Source of the DNA: Paludibacteraceae bacterium
GTDB taxonomy: Bacteria; Bacteroidota; Bacteroidia; Bacteroidales; Paludibacteraceae
NCBI GenBank assembly: GCA_016285885.1
Contig: JAEERP010000005.1
Coordinates: 1-64,000, forward strand
Length of the DNA: 64,000 bases
Direction: 5' to 3'
Position numbers and translations under genes: made by a program. Below the pieces are notes generated by a model, which was not told the DNA's origin, ran no database searches, and was given only the letters and a program-made list of their open reading frames with translations. Positions 7,486-15,273 of the stretch are shown here, piece after piece (within the stretch, counting starts at the first letter, position 1; every line of letters begins with the position of its first letter).

Positions 7486-9342
7486 TCACTTCCAGAACTG
7501 TTTGATCTGCGTCTCCGCACGATCGAACAAAGCCCGATTGAAAGGCGCATCGAACTGGTCGTCAAGGTTATGGTCGGTGATGGAATAGTCTCCATCATAG
7601 TAGACATTGGTGATGGTACCCATGCTATCGATCATGCCGACCCCAATATAGCTGTCCACCAACAAGAAATCGCGATGGGCGGTCGTATCGAAAAGAGAGA
7701 CACCAATGGAGTAGTCAGAAGGATTGTTTGTAGTGCCAAAGAGATCGTTCATCAGGGTTGGCACCAAGTCATAATGGGACGTCCATTTATCGGAAACAAT
7801 TGTATCCTTAGCATTGAAGTAAACCATCGGCACCTGCATCTGGGCGGCAGAATAGTTGCCGTTGTGGCCCCAGAAAGCGTGGTGGCAGTCGTCGAACTCC
7901 TGGGAATGGTCGCCCGTGAAGACGATGACCGTGCTATCGAGCAAGCCTTTGGCCTCCACCTCCGTCAAGACCTTACCCACCAAAGAATCCAGATAATATA
8001 CCATGTTTTTGTAGAGGTTCAGGAACTCCGTCGGATCGACATCCTTGCCAAGACGCTCGTAGTGCGCGCAATCCCAGGAAGGTTGAAACGGACCCGTGTA
8101 ATCCTCCGGTTTGATCATACTGTGCAGAGAATCGAAGAAGAGGAAAGAGAAGAACGGGGCATTATCCCCTCCCCTTCCGTTCAGGAACTGGAGGAATGCG
8201 TTGACCACGTTCACATCCCGCTGCCAAGCGTTGATGCCAGGCGCCGAACCACACTGTTCCGGGAACATAGAGAAGACGCACTTGTCCAACGGAGGATTGA
8301 GCATGGAAGCGCTCGGGAAGAGACGGACGTCATACCCCTTATCCTTCATCGTGGAGAAGAGGACAGGCGAAATGGACTGTTCGCAGAAATCAGGCCAATA
8401 GACACCCGGCAATCCATAGAACATAGAGAAAACACCCGTTCTCGTACCATTGCTACCGCTATAGTGGCGGAGGAAACGAGAAGAGCGTTTAGAGAAAGCG
8501 TATATGTTCGGTGAGCAAAGCGAGTCCATCGTCGATGCCCGCCAAGCGTCAAAAGCGATCACGATCAAGTTCTTGCCCGATTTGGTGTTATTCAACGCAG
8601 ACTTCGGGTAGAGGTACTGTTTGCCATGATAATCCACAACGATGGAAGTAGGCTCCACCTCCACGCCCACGGCGGAGAGCAACGAATTAGCGTTGAGCGA
8701 CACGCAGGCAGGGAAATAGCGGTCCAGCAAGATCAGCTGACGGTCATTCTTCGCACACCCCCAAGCATGTTTGCACTGCACGAGGCAGATGAGCGAACCG
8801 AACACGACGATCAACGTGTAAATAACGTTATTCGGTATCCTATTAGCCAAACGGAAGGCCAGTTTGAAGAGCAACACCTCGACCAAGACGAGAGCGGTGA
8901 GCACACCACCGACCATGAAATATTGGGCGATCGTGAACTCGAACACCTGCGTCGAACCAGGAGCGAACACCTGCTCCAAGACATACGAATTGATATGAAA
9001 GCGGTAGAGCGAGAAGATATACGCATCCAACGCAAAAACGATCAAGAAGAGGGACATCACCACCGAGGCGCAGATAAGGCTAGCCCGATTGCTTCGCATC
9101 AGTATGGTGACAGGCAGGTAGACAAAGAAGATCGGGAGGAAAGAGATGAAAACGAAATGAGTCAAGATGTAGGCGCCCGTGTATACAGCATGGTCGCTCC
9201 AGACCGAATCAGGGATAAGGACAAAATACTTCAGAGCGATTAAAAAGACGAAGACGGAATTGAAGAAAGCGAACCACACGCCAGCCTTCAGCAACCTCCG
9301 CCTACTCACGACCGTTTCCTTATTTCCCCCGCTCGAACCCAT
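7486..9342 (-). CDS. YejM/PbgA-like inner-membrane sulfatase-fold protein
   Basis: This 618-residue protein has five N-terminal transmembrane segments (about residues 20-200, DUF3413-like) followed by a periplasmic alkaline-phosphatase/sulfatase-fold domain (about 255-600). Recognisable segments are LIVIAFDAWRASTMDSL, HYSGSNGTRTGVFSMFYG and the metal-site-like VIVFTGDHSQEFDD with a later HNG. Length and order match YejM of enterics, which controls LPS synthesis rather than acting as a classical sulfatase; that role is not established in Bacteroidota. The ATG at 9342 overlaps the TGA of the preceding gene (TGATG), implying translational coupling; a GTG lies just before it. It is the last gene of a five-gene operon that includes a VTC-domain protein. 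Confidence 0.82.
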   Translation of the reverse strand: MGSSGGNKETVVSRRRLLKAGVWFAFFNSVFVFLIALKYFVLIPDSVWSDHAVYTGAYILTHFVFISFLPIFFVYLPVTILMRSNRASLICASVVMSLFLIVFALDAYIFSLYRFHINSYVLEQVFAPGSTQVFEFTIAQYFMVGGVLTALVLVEVLLFKLAFRLANRIPNNVIYTLIVVFGSLICLVQCKHAWGCAKNDRQLILLDRYFPACVSLNANSLLSAVGVEVEPTSIVVDYHGKQYLYPKSALNNTKSGKNLIVIAFDAWRASTMDSLCSPNIYAFSKRSSRFLRHYSGSNGTRTGVFSMFYGLPGVYWPDFCEQSISPVLFSTMKDKGYDVRLFPSASMLNPPLDKCVFSMFPEQCGSAPGINAWQRDVNVVNAFLQFLNGRGGDNAPFFSFLFFDSLHSMIKPEDYTGPFQPSWDCAHYERLGKDVDPTEFLNLYKNMVYYLDSLVGKVLTEVEAKGLLDSTVIVFTGDHSQEFDDCHHAFWGHNGNYSAAQMQVPMVYFNAKDTIVSDKWTSHYDLVPTLMNDLFGTTNNPSDYSIGVSLFDTTAHRDFLLVDSYIGVGMIDSMGTITNVYYDGDYSITDHNLDDQFDAPFNRALFDRAETQIKQFWK

Positions 9343-10043
9343 CACAAACTCAAGCTATATGACAAGACGACCCCGAAGAGATCCTTCGGTTTCGACACAT
9401 TCATTCCATCATCATAGCGGAAAAGAGCCTTCAATGAATTTTTCTTATTGAAGTTATACTTGGCTCCCGCCTCATAACGTATGCGATCCACGGTATTCCC
9501 TTTGTAGTTGTTTGTGCGGTAAAACGCTTCCACACCGATCAAAGGATAGAGCGGCATCTTCGGGACCTTCATCGAGACGGTCAATTTATTTCTCCAATAA
9601 TCCTTATATTGCTTCTTCGGCGCTCTTTCCGGACGATAAGTGATCTGGTACTTCGATTTAAGGGAAAAGGAGAAGCGAGCCACATCCTTTTTCACTCTCA
9701 AGTACCCCGCATAACGATGATTCAGATAGATATCATCCTTTTTATCCGCGGCGCCGATCAAGTAATAATCCGCTCCGACGCGCAAGAGACCCTTAACCAC
9801 ATTATATGAGAGGTCCGCCTTCGTCGAAAATTTATCCAGTTCAGTGGAATTGGCACGCATCGAGACAGACTCGGACAATCCCACATTCAACCGTTTAAAG
9901 AACTTCTTCGAGACGGAGAAACTCACAGAAGAGGTAAAGTCCTGCTCGTCACCCCCCGCCCAAGCCACGCTGGCGCAGCAGAAAGAAGTGACAAGCAAGA
10001 CGATAAAACGAACCCTAAAATATGAGAACGAAAATTTATCCAT
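9342..10043 (-). CDS. DUF2490 outer-membrane beta-barrel protein
   Basis: This 233-residue protein has a signal peptide (FIVLLVTSFCCASVAWAGG) followed by about ten to twelve amphipathic strands ending in the barrel-like terminus VVLSYSLSL. The pattern, including RNKLTVS and RYEAGAKYNF, fits DUF2490, a family of predicted outer-membrane barrels of unknown function. Its ATG overlaps the end of the DUF4956 gene by 8 nt and its stop overlaps the YejM-like start by 1 nt. Its place between an inner-membrane synthase-like pair and a YejM-like protein suggests an envelope role; this is inference from context. Confidence 0.8.
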   Translation of the reverse strand: MDKFSFSYFRVRFIVLLVTSFCCASVAWAGGDEQDFTSSVSFSVSKKFFKRLNVGLSESVSMRANSTELDKFSTKADLSYNVVKGLLRVGADYYLIGAADKKDDIYLNHRYAGYLRVKKDVARFSFSLKSKYQITYRPERAPKKQYKDYWRNKLTVSMKVPKMPLYPLIGVEAFYRTNNYKGNTVDRIRYEAGAKYNFNKKNSLKALFRYDDGMNVSKPKDLFGVVLSYSLSL

Positions 10044-10770
10044 TAAAATCTTTAGGCCTAGTTATTTGGTCTATCGTATTGATTTCCTTTGAATTAGACT
10101 CATAATAAACCTTTATCAAAGCCGTATCCTTCAAGAAATCGATATAACCGACCTCACATTTCGTAATATTCAGACCCGTACGTTGCTTGATGTCAGCCAT
10201 CATCTCGTCATATTTATCAGGAGTGATGAGACTGATTTTCTCGTACTTGATCAACTTGCACGAGCTCTTCGAGACGATACGAGTCATCTCCATCAACCAG
10301 GTCATAAAGACGAAGAGGAAGTTGGTGATGAAGAGTTCCAAGTAGCTTACGCTGACAGCCAATGCGTTGATAACAGAAAGTCCGATGATGAGGAAGAGAT
10401 AAGTCATCTCACGGATCGGCACAGTATCCGTACGGTAGCGGATGATGCCAAAGATGGCGAAGAGGCCCAAAGCCAGACCCAACTGCAACTTCTCGCTTCC
10501 CAAGAGGAAGATCAAGAGGAAAACGGTCGTGCTGATCAAAGTAAACGTGAACACGTAATCTCTTCTCTTTGACTTACGGTAATACAACCACACGATGATC
10601 AAAGATGTGACGAGGAGATTAAGTCCGAAACGAAGGATCAATTGGAAGAACCCCTCGAAATTCACGATAGGGACACCAAAAATCGCCAACTCACTGATGC
10701 TTGAAAAAGATTCACCCATACTAGTAAAAAGTGTTATAGTGTTATTTAAATTATACAAAAATGAATTCAA
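10036..10770 (-). CDS. DUF4956 integral membrane protein
   Basis: This 244-residue (or 227-residue) inner-membrane protein has about four helices between residues 40 and 155, containing GLALGLFAIFGIIRYRTD and IREMTYLFLIIGLSVINAL, which are typical of DUF4956. A soluble C-terminal domain of about 80 residues follows. The family is commonly encoded beside VTC-domain proteins, as here (19 bp from the preceding stop), and is thought to work with them in the membrane. The start is uncertain: an ATG at 10770 is the longest, while an ATG at 10719 gives a protein beginning MGESFSS. Confidence 0.83.
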   Translation of the reverse strand: MNSFLYNLNNTITLFTSMGESFSSISELAIFGVPIVNFEGFFQLILRFGLNLLVTSLIIVWLYYRKSKRRDYVFTFTLISTTVFLLIFLLGSEKLQLGLALGLFAIFGIIRYRTDTVPIREMTYLFLIIGLSVINALAVSVSYLELFITNFLFVFMTWLMEMTRIVSKSSCKLIKYEKISLITPDKYDEMMADIKQRTGLNITKCEVGYIDFLKDTALIKVYYESNSKEINTIDQITRPKDFNG

Positions 10771-10788
10771 AGTTTAACGAAGAAGGGG

Positions 10789-11547
10789 CTACAACTTATT
10801 GATGTACCTAACCTTCTCCTTGAATCGGTTATACTTCAGGGAGGGATCCGTCAGCACCATTCCCAAGCAATACTTGCTGATGCTTCTTTTCTTGATGCGA
10901 AGGGCCGCAAGGTAATCCTTGAAATGGGAATGGGCGTTACCGTCCTGTTTGACCTCCACGATGCACAGTTTAGGGATTGTGTTCTTCACGCCAGTGACAC
11001 AATTTTCGAAATTGATGTCATAGTCGATGGTAAGGCGTTCGGACTTCTCCTTGTTCACCAAGGTGATACGATAGAAGCTGTTCCTCAACCGGAAGGCGAT
11101 CTCGTTCATCTTGAACTTCGATTTCTCATCGAGGAAGGAGATAGCCTCCTCATTGTTCAACACATTCTCGTTGGTTACCGCAATACGTTTTTTGGAGGTT
11201 CTACCCTTGTTGTTCTTCGTTTTAACTTCCAAGAACATCAGGTTAGACTCAACATATTCCCGCACGCGGATCTTCTGTCGGTTCAGCTTGCCGTTCTGGT
11301 GGACGACATACATCGTGGCATCAGGCGTATCGTAATAGAGTGTACGATAGAAAGCTTTGCGGAGGTCTCCGATTCGCTGCACATAGTAATCCTCCTTTGC
11401 CATCTCGAGGAGAGTCGGCAAATTGTTCACATTCACGAGAAATTTAGTGTCGATACGATTCATCAGCCGGATGCCGCTCATCTCCTCCAACGTGATAGGA
11501 GCGAGCGCAGCGAGCTTACCATCTATACTATCGATGATGCCTTTCAT
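10789..11547 (-). CDS. VTC-domain polyphosphate polymerase-like protein
   Basis: This 252-residue protein matches the VTC domain (triphosphate-tunnel fold). In yeast Vtc4 this domain makes polyphosphate from ATP, using basic tunnel residues. Visible tunnel-type motifs are MNRIDTKFLV near residue 29, YRTLYYDTPD near 68, KLNRQKIRVREY near 87, LMFLEVKTKNNKGRTSKKRI near 103 and CIVEVKQDG near 196. It lacks membrane helices; the adjacent DUF4956 protein would supply them. Whether the product is polyphosphate or another phosphoryl polymer is not known for bacterial members. It is the second gene of the five-gene operon. Confidence 0.85.
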   Translation of the reverse strand: MKGIIDSIDGKLAALAPITLEEMSGIRLMNRIDTKFLVNVNNLPTLLEMAKEDYYVQRIGDLRKAFYRTLYYDTPDATMYVVHQNGKLNRQKIRVREYVESNLMFLEVKTKNNKGRTSKKRIAVTNENVLNNEEAISFLDEKSKFKMNEIAFRLRNSFYRITLVNKEKSERLTIDYDINFENCVTGVKNTIPKLCIVEVKQDGNAHSHFKDYLAALRIKKRSISKYCLGMVLTDPSLKYNRFKEKVRYINKL

Positions 11548-11553
11548 TTCGGA

Positions 11554-11955
11554 TTATTCAGTGATGTACTCGTACACCTTCTCAGACTTCAGTTTACCAT
11601 TAGGGAAGAGGATACGGGCGCTTTGTTTCTTACCGAATTCGTTGTACTGGAACTGAACCGTCTTTTCCAACTTATTGTATTCGTCGAAGTGTTGTTCCTC
11701 GATGCACTTCCCCTTGTCATTGTATTTGTACACTGTGCGGGATTTTTGGTCTCCCACTTTTGTATATTCGATTTCCTCTGATTTATTGCCTTGAGCGTCA
11801 TACTTCGTGACATGGTCGATCTTCTTTTTGCCATTTTCCATACGCCACTCCTTAACCTCAGACAAAACCTTTCCGTTTACTTTCTTCTGAGCGCTAGCGG
11901 TCGAGAAGAACACCGAAACGGACAAAACGATCATCGCCAAAAAACACCTTTTCAT
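11554..11955 (-). CDS. Small secreted repeat protein of unknown function
   Basis: This 133-residue protein has a signal peptide (MKRCFLAMIVLSV through TASAQ). Its mature part has short strand repeats of the type KYDAQGNKSEE, KYNDKGKCIEE, QYNEFGKKQSA and FPNGKLKSE, which resemble YD/YwqK-like antiparallel beta repeats. The ATG at 11955 is preferred over a TTG at 11961. It leads the operon that continues into the VTC gene, 6 bp downstream. One unpaired mature cysteine is present. I do not recognise a specific family and assign no function. Confidence 0.72.
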   Translation of the reverse strand: MKRCFLAMIVLSVSVFFSTASAQKKVNGKVLSEVKEWRMENGKKKIDHVTKYDAQGNKSEEIEYTKVGDQKSRTVYKYNDKGKCIEEQHFDEYNKLEKTVQFQYNEFGKKQSARILFPNGKLKSEKVYEYITE

Positions 11956-11987
11956 ACGCAATATATTTTATGGTATTAAATCATGCC

Positions 11988-11995
11988 CAAAAATA
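11988..11995 (-). promoter_or_regulatory. Candidate -7 box for the VTC operon
   Basis: TATTTTTG on the minus strand fits TAnnTTTG and lies 33 nt upstream of the first start codon of the operon. No correctly spaced -33 element was found, so support is partial. Confidence 0.4.
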
Positions 11996-12088
11996 AGCAT
12001 TTATCGGACAACTAAAAAAAATATTCAGTCAAAATTAGAATTAACTCTTAGAAAATCTCTATAATGCAGACAAAACAAGCGATCGAGG

Positions 12089-12640
12089 TCACATTTGGTC
12101 ATCGAAATAATTATCATTGATGCTGAGATTATCGAGTTCATCCTCGTTGAAATCCTCATCACCCTCGAAGTCGTTCAAGCCATCCATGTCAAGGTCGCCC
12201 GCCTTCACTTCCGGAATATCCATGAACAATCCGTCAAGAAGTTGAGCTGGTGGATTACCCTTTGACACCTTGCAGATAGGAGCAGGCAACGTCTCACGCG
12301 TACGCACCTCCTTCATCTCCATGTAGAAGCAACGTTCATTCATGACATCAAAGACGAAACGGAGCTTTTGGCCCTCTTCCGAAGCGAATTCCTCCACCCG
12401 CACACGGTCCATGACCAAGCTATCCACATCGGAAGACGTATCCATCTCCATCAGCGTGATCTCCTGTTCAGCCTCCCAATAATCATTGCAGATCAGGAAA
12501 GACGTCATTTGGTCTTTCGCATAACCGACACTATCGAGAATCGCATTGTTCAGTTCCAGAAAAGTCGCATCGGAATCGATGTGTATTTCCCTCATAAAGT
12601 CGTCCACTTCATCGGACAAAAGGATAAATTTAAAGACCAT
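12089..12640 (-). CDS. pRiA4b ORF-3-like protein
   Basis: This 183-residue protein begins MVFKFILLSDEVDDFMREI, followed by a segment in which a hydrophobic target is set between FLELNNAILDSVGY and SFLICNDYWEAEQEI. This matches the pRiA4b ORF-3/IS1096 TnpR-passenger family (PF07929). The last 35 residues are very acidic (G-D-L-D-M-D-G-L-N-D through D-D-Q-M). Despite the family name, nothing mobile surrounds it; in Bacteroidota it is an ordinary chromosomal gene of unknown function. It lies 45 bp downstream of dnaA on the same strand but has its own promoter. Confidence 0.8.
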   Translation of the reverse strand: MVFKFILLSDEVDDFMREIHIDSDATFLELNNAILDSVGYAKDQMTSFLICNDYWEAEQEITLMEMDTSSDVDSLVMDRVRVEEFASEEGQKLRFVFDVMNERCFYMEMKEVRTRETLPAPICKVSKGNPPAQLLDGLFMDIPEVKAGDLDMDGLNDFEGDEDFNEDELDNLSINDNYFDDQM

Positions 12641-12665
12641 TTCCTTGTAATTATTATTAATGCGA

Positions 12666-12695
12666 CAAATATACGAAATAAAATATTATCTCAAA
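12666..12695 (-). promoter_or_regulatory. Candidate promoter for the pRiA4b ORF-3-like gene
   Basis: On the minus strand TTTG (12695-12692), an 18-nt spacer and TATATTTG (12673-12666) lie just upstream of the start at 12640. The -33 box lies inside the last codons of dnaA. Spacing is 1 nt shorter than the usual range. Confidence 0.5.
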
Positions 12696-14074
12696 GAAGA
12701 TTCGATAGCTTCCACGCTACGTTGTACTTCTTTATCCACCTCCACCAAGTTTTGGATCGCCTTACAAGCGTAAAGCACCGTGGCGTGATCCCTATTACCG
12801 ATCTGTTCTCCGATGCTGGAGAGGGAAACCTTCGTGTACTTACGGGAAAGGAACATGGCGATTTGCCTAGCCTGTACGACCTCTCTCTTGCGGGAATTAG
12901 ATTGCAACATACGAGGCTCCAACCCATAATAGTTGCAGACCGTCTCCTGGATAGAAGAGACCGTCACGGTCCGCTCCGGTGTGGACACCAAGGAGTTAAC
13001 CACACGGCTGACCAGATCCATGTTGATCTCGGCGTCCGTCAGTGTAGACTGCGCCAAGAGCGAATTGACGACACCTTCCAACTCACGGACACTATCAGAG
13101 ACACGTTCAGCGATGTAATCGATCACATTGTCAGGGATAGTGAGGCCATCGGTCTTCACCTTAGACTTCAGGATCGCCTTTCTCGTCTCCGAGCTAGGCT
13201 GTTCCAACTCCGCGTTCAATCCCCAACGGAAACGAGTCAGCATACGGTCATCCAAGCCCTGAAGCAATTTCGGAGATTGGTCAGCGACCAAGACGATCTG
13301 TTTGCCGTTCAGTTGAAGTTGGTTGAAGATCTGGAAAAAGACGTTTTGAGTACCCGTCTTTCCCGCAAAGAATTGTATGTCATCGACGATCAACAAATCG
13401 ATCATCTGGTAGAAGGCGATGAAATCATTCACACAGTTGCGCAAATGGGCGTCCGTGTATTGCGCCTGGAATCTATTGGAGTCCACGTAAAGGACCTTCT
13501 TCTCCGGATGTTTCTCCAGGGTAGCCCATCCGATCGCCTGAGCCAAGTGAGTCTTGCCCAAGCCGGAACCTCCATAGATGAAGATTGGGTTGAAAGTATT
13601 CTTGCCAGGAGCCTCGGCGATAGCCAAGCCTGCAGAACGCGCAAGCTTATTGCAAGCGCCCTCCACGAAGGTGTCGAACGTATAATGAGGATTTAATTGA
13701 GGCTCGATTCGTTTTCTGTTTGAACGTTCAGGAAATGGATTATAGGAGTCTGCGTTAGAGGACTCTTTCACAGGGATCACGTGACCGCTGTTGCGTTCCA
13801 CGGTAGTCTGTGTGGCAGCCTCTTGGATGATACTATAGACGAGTTTAGTACCCTTACCCATCACACGGTTAAAGGTCTGCTTCAACAAGTCGCTGTAATG
13901 TTCATCTAGAAATTCCGCATAAAAGTTACTTGGAACAGTGATGGTCATCGTCATATTCTCCCAACTTTCCGGAACAATTGGACGGAACCACGTCTCAAAA
14001 GCGGAGGACGGTATGTTGTCTTTTATTACCGCCAGACATTCATTCCATAAACGGACATGATCTTTTACTTCCAT
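12686..14074 (-). CDS. dnaA: Chromosomal replication initiator protein DnaA
   Basis: DnaA binds DnaA boxes at oriC and opens the duplex. All four domains are visible: domain I from MEVKDHVRLWNECL, a short linker, the AAA+ core with Walker A GGSGLGKTH near residue 168 and Walker B LLIVDDIQF, and the domain IV helix-turn-helix with the signature GNRDHATVLYACKAI. The ATG at 14074 gives 462 residues and fits the usual N-terminus; ATGs at 14092 and further upstream are also in frame. No dnaN or recF lies nearby and I saw no cluster of DnaA boxes in the 251-bp AT-rich gap upstream, so the gene probably does not mark oriC here. Confidence 0.95.
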   Translation of the reverse strand: MEVKDHVRLWNECLAVIKDNIPSSAFETWFRPIVPESWENMTMTITVPSNFYAEFLDEHYSDLLKQTFNRVMGKGTKLVYSIIQEAATQTTVERNSGHVIPVKESSNADSYNPFPERSNRKRIEPQLNPHYTFDTFVEGACNKLARSAGLAIAEAPGKNTFNPIFIYGGSGLGKTHLAQAIGWATLEKHPEKKVLYVDSNRFQAQYTDAHLRNCVNDFIAFYQMIDLLIVDDIQFFAGKTGTQNVFFQIFNQLQLNGKQIVLVADQSPKLLQGLDDRMLTRFRWGLNAELEQPSSETRKAILKSKVKTDGLTIPDNVIDYIAERVSDSVRELEGVVNSLLAQSTLTDAEINMDLVSRVVNSLVSTPERTVTVSSIQETVCNYYGLEPRMLQSNSRKREVVQARQIAMFLSRKYTKVSLSSIGEQIGNRDHATVLYACKAIQNLVEVDKEVQRSVEAIESSLR

Positions 14075-14343
14075 TTCTTTATACTCGTTCATATTAACAC
14101 AAAACATTCGGGAAAAAATCCTTCAAAATCCCCGAAATGCGTTTTTCATTTCACACTTCAATTTGCATTACAAATTTTGGCTATTTTTTTCAAAAAAAAA
14201 ACTTTAAATCACTTGTTAAATTAAAAAAAACTTAATTAACTGTAATTCAAAATCATACACTAACTTACTAATAAACAACTACTTACGAAGTGTATTTTAT
14301 ATTAAAATGTTCATATCTAACCGATTAATGCGGGGTTCCAGCC

Positions 14344-15252
14344 TCATTCACTTTTTCGGCCAAATACAGAAACATTTATGTAACGTTTAGGGTGTGCTTT
14401 CAGATCCACCAGAAGTTCATTCGCACTTCCGACAGTGGTATTCAAATTGTCATAAAGTTCTCTGTTTGTGAGCAACAAACCGAGTGTTCCAGTGCCATGA
14501 TTCAGCTTATCCGTAACCCCCTGGACGCCCAAAAGTGTTTTGTTCAACTGCGTGATAGTGGCTTTGAAATCCACAGACTTCAAATTAGAGCTGACAACGC
14601 TCAGGTTGCCCATCACACCATTGATGTTGTTGCACAAAAGAGGGACGTCCTTGTCCACCAATTTATTGATGCCCACAGAGGCATGGTTCAGATTCTTCGT
14701 GATCGAATTGATGTTCGCCAAGGAAGACTCGATGGTCTTGTTCTCCGCGATAGCGTGAAGGGAGACGATCAGAGAGTCCAATTGCGGGATAATCGTTTGG
14801 ATACGAGGCATCACCTCCTCCGTGAGAGAGTTCAGCACACCCTCGTCGATGTAGGAAGGAATCGTGTCGCCACGCTTATAGCATTGCGAGTTGGAAGGGT
14901 CCAAACGCAATTCGATGGAAGGCGAGCCGATAAAAGAGGAGACCAATGCAGCCTTGGAGCCCACAGGGATCTTCAAGTCATCGTCCACCTGAAGCACGAC
15001 CTTCACGTCAGAGGAAGGGTTATCATAGTCGTAGATGATCTCCTTCACCAAACCCACCTTATAGCCTCGGATCGTGACATCATTCGTCTCTACCAAGCCA
15101 TTGATACGTTCTAGATTGAGATAGTAATAATTAGTTGGATTAAAAATATTTATTCCCTTCAAATAATTCACTCCAAAAAATGTAACCGCAATGGTTATGA
15201 TCACCAACAATCCGATTTGAAGTTCTTTGCTAATTTTAAAATTCATATCCAT
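14344..15252 (-). CDS. MCE/MlaD family lipid-transport protein
   Basis: This 302-residue protein has one N-terminal membrane anchor (LQIGLLVIITIAVTFFGVNY, residues 11-30), an MCE domain (residues 35-125, with GLVETNDVTIRGYKVGLVKEI) and a C-terminal helical region of about 150 residues. MlaD-type proteins form hexameric rings that carry phospholipids between membranes. The MlaE permease and MlaF ATPase partners are not in this window. It lies 21 bp downstream of the amidase gene on the same strand and is probably cotranscribed. A closely spaced ATG at 15246 is an alternative start. Confidence 0.88.
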   Translation of the reverse strand: MDMNFKISKELQIGLLVIITIAVTFFGVNYLKGINIFNPTNYYYLNLERINGLVETNDVTIRGYKVGLVKEIIYDYDNPSSDVKVVLQVDDDLKIPVGSKAALVSSFIGSPSIELRLDPSNSQCYKRGDTIPSYIDEGVLNSLTEEVMPRIQTIIPQLDSLIVSLHAIAENKTIESSLANINSITKNLNHASVGINKLVDKDVPLLCNNINGVMGNLSVVSSNLKSVDFKATITQLNKTLLGVQGVTDKLNHGTGTLGLLLTNRELYDNLNTTVGSANELLVDLKAHPKRYINVSVFGRKSE

Positions 15253-15273
15253 ATTAATTTATACACCTAATTA

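Noticed and set aside
7431-7505. 24-codon plus-strand ORF with a GGAGGT upstream
   Set aside because: Its 3' end overlaps the YejM-like gene antisense and the peptide has no membrane or signal feature; a chance ribosome-site match is more likely.
12089-12640. Mobile element suggested by the pRiA4b/IS1096 family name
   Set aside because: No transposase, inverted repeats or target duplication nearby; the family name is historical.
12368-13696. 442-codon plus-strand frame opposite dnaA
   Set aside because: It mirrors the codon structure of dnaA, whose AAA+ motifs are certain; the translation is rich in R, H and L as expected of a shadow frame.
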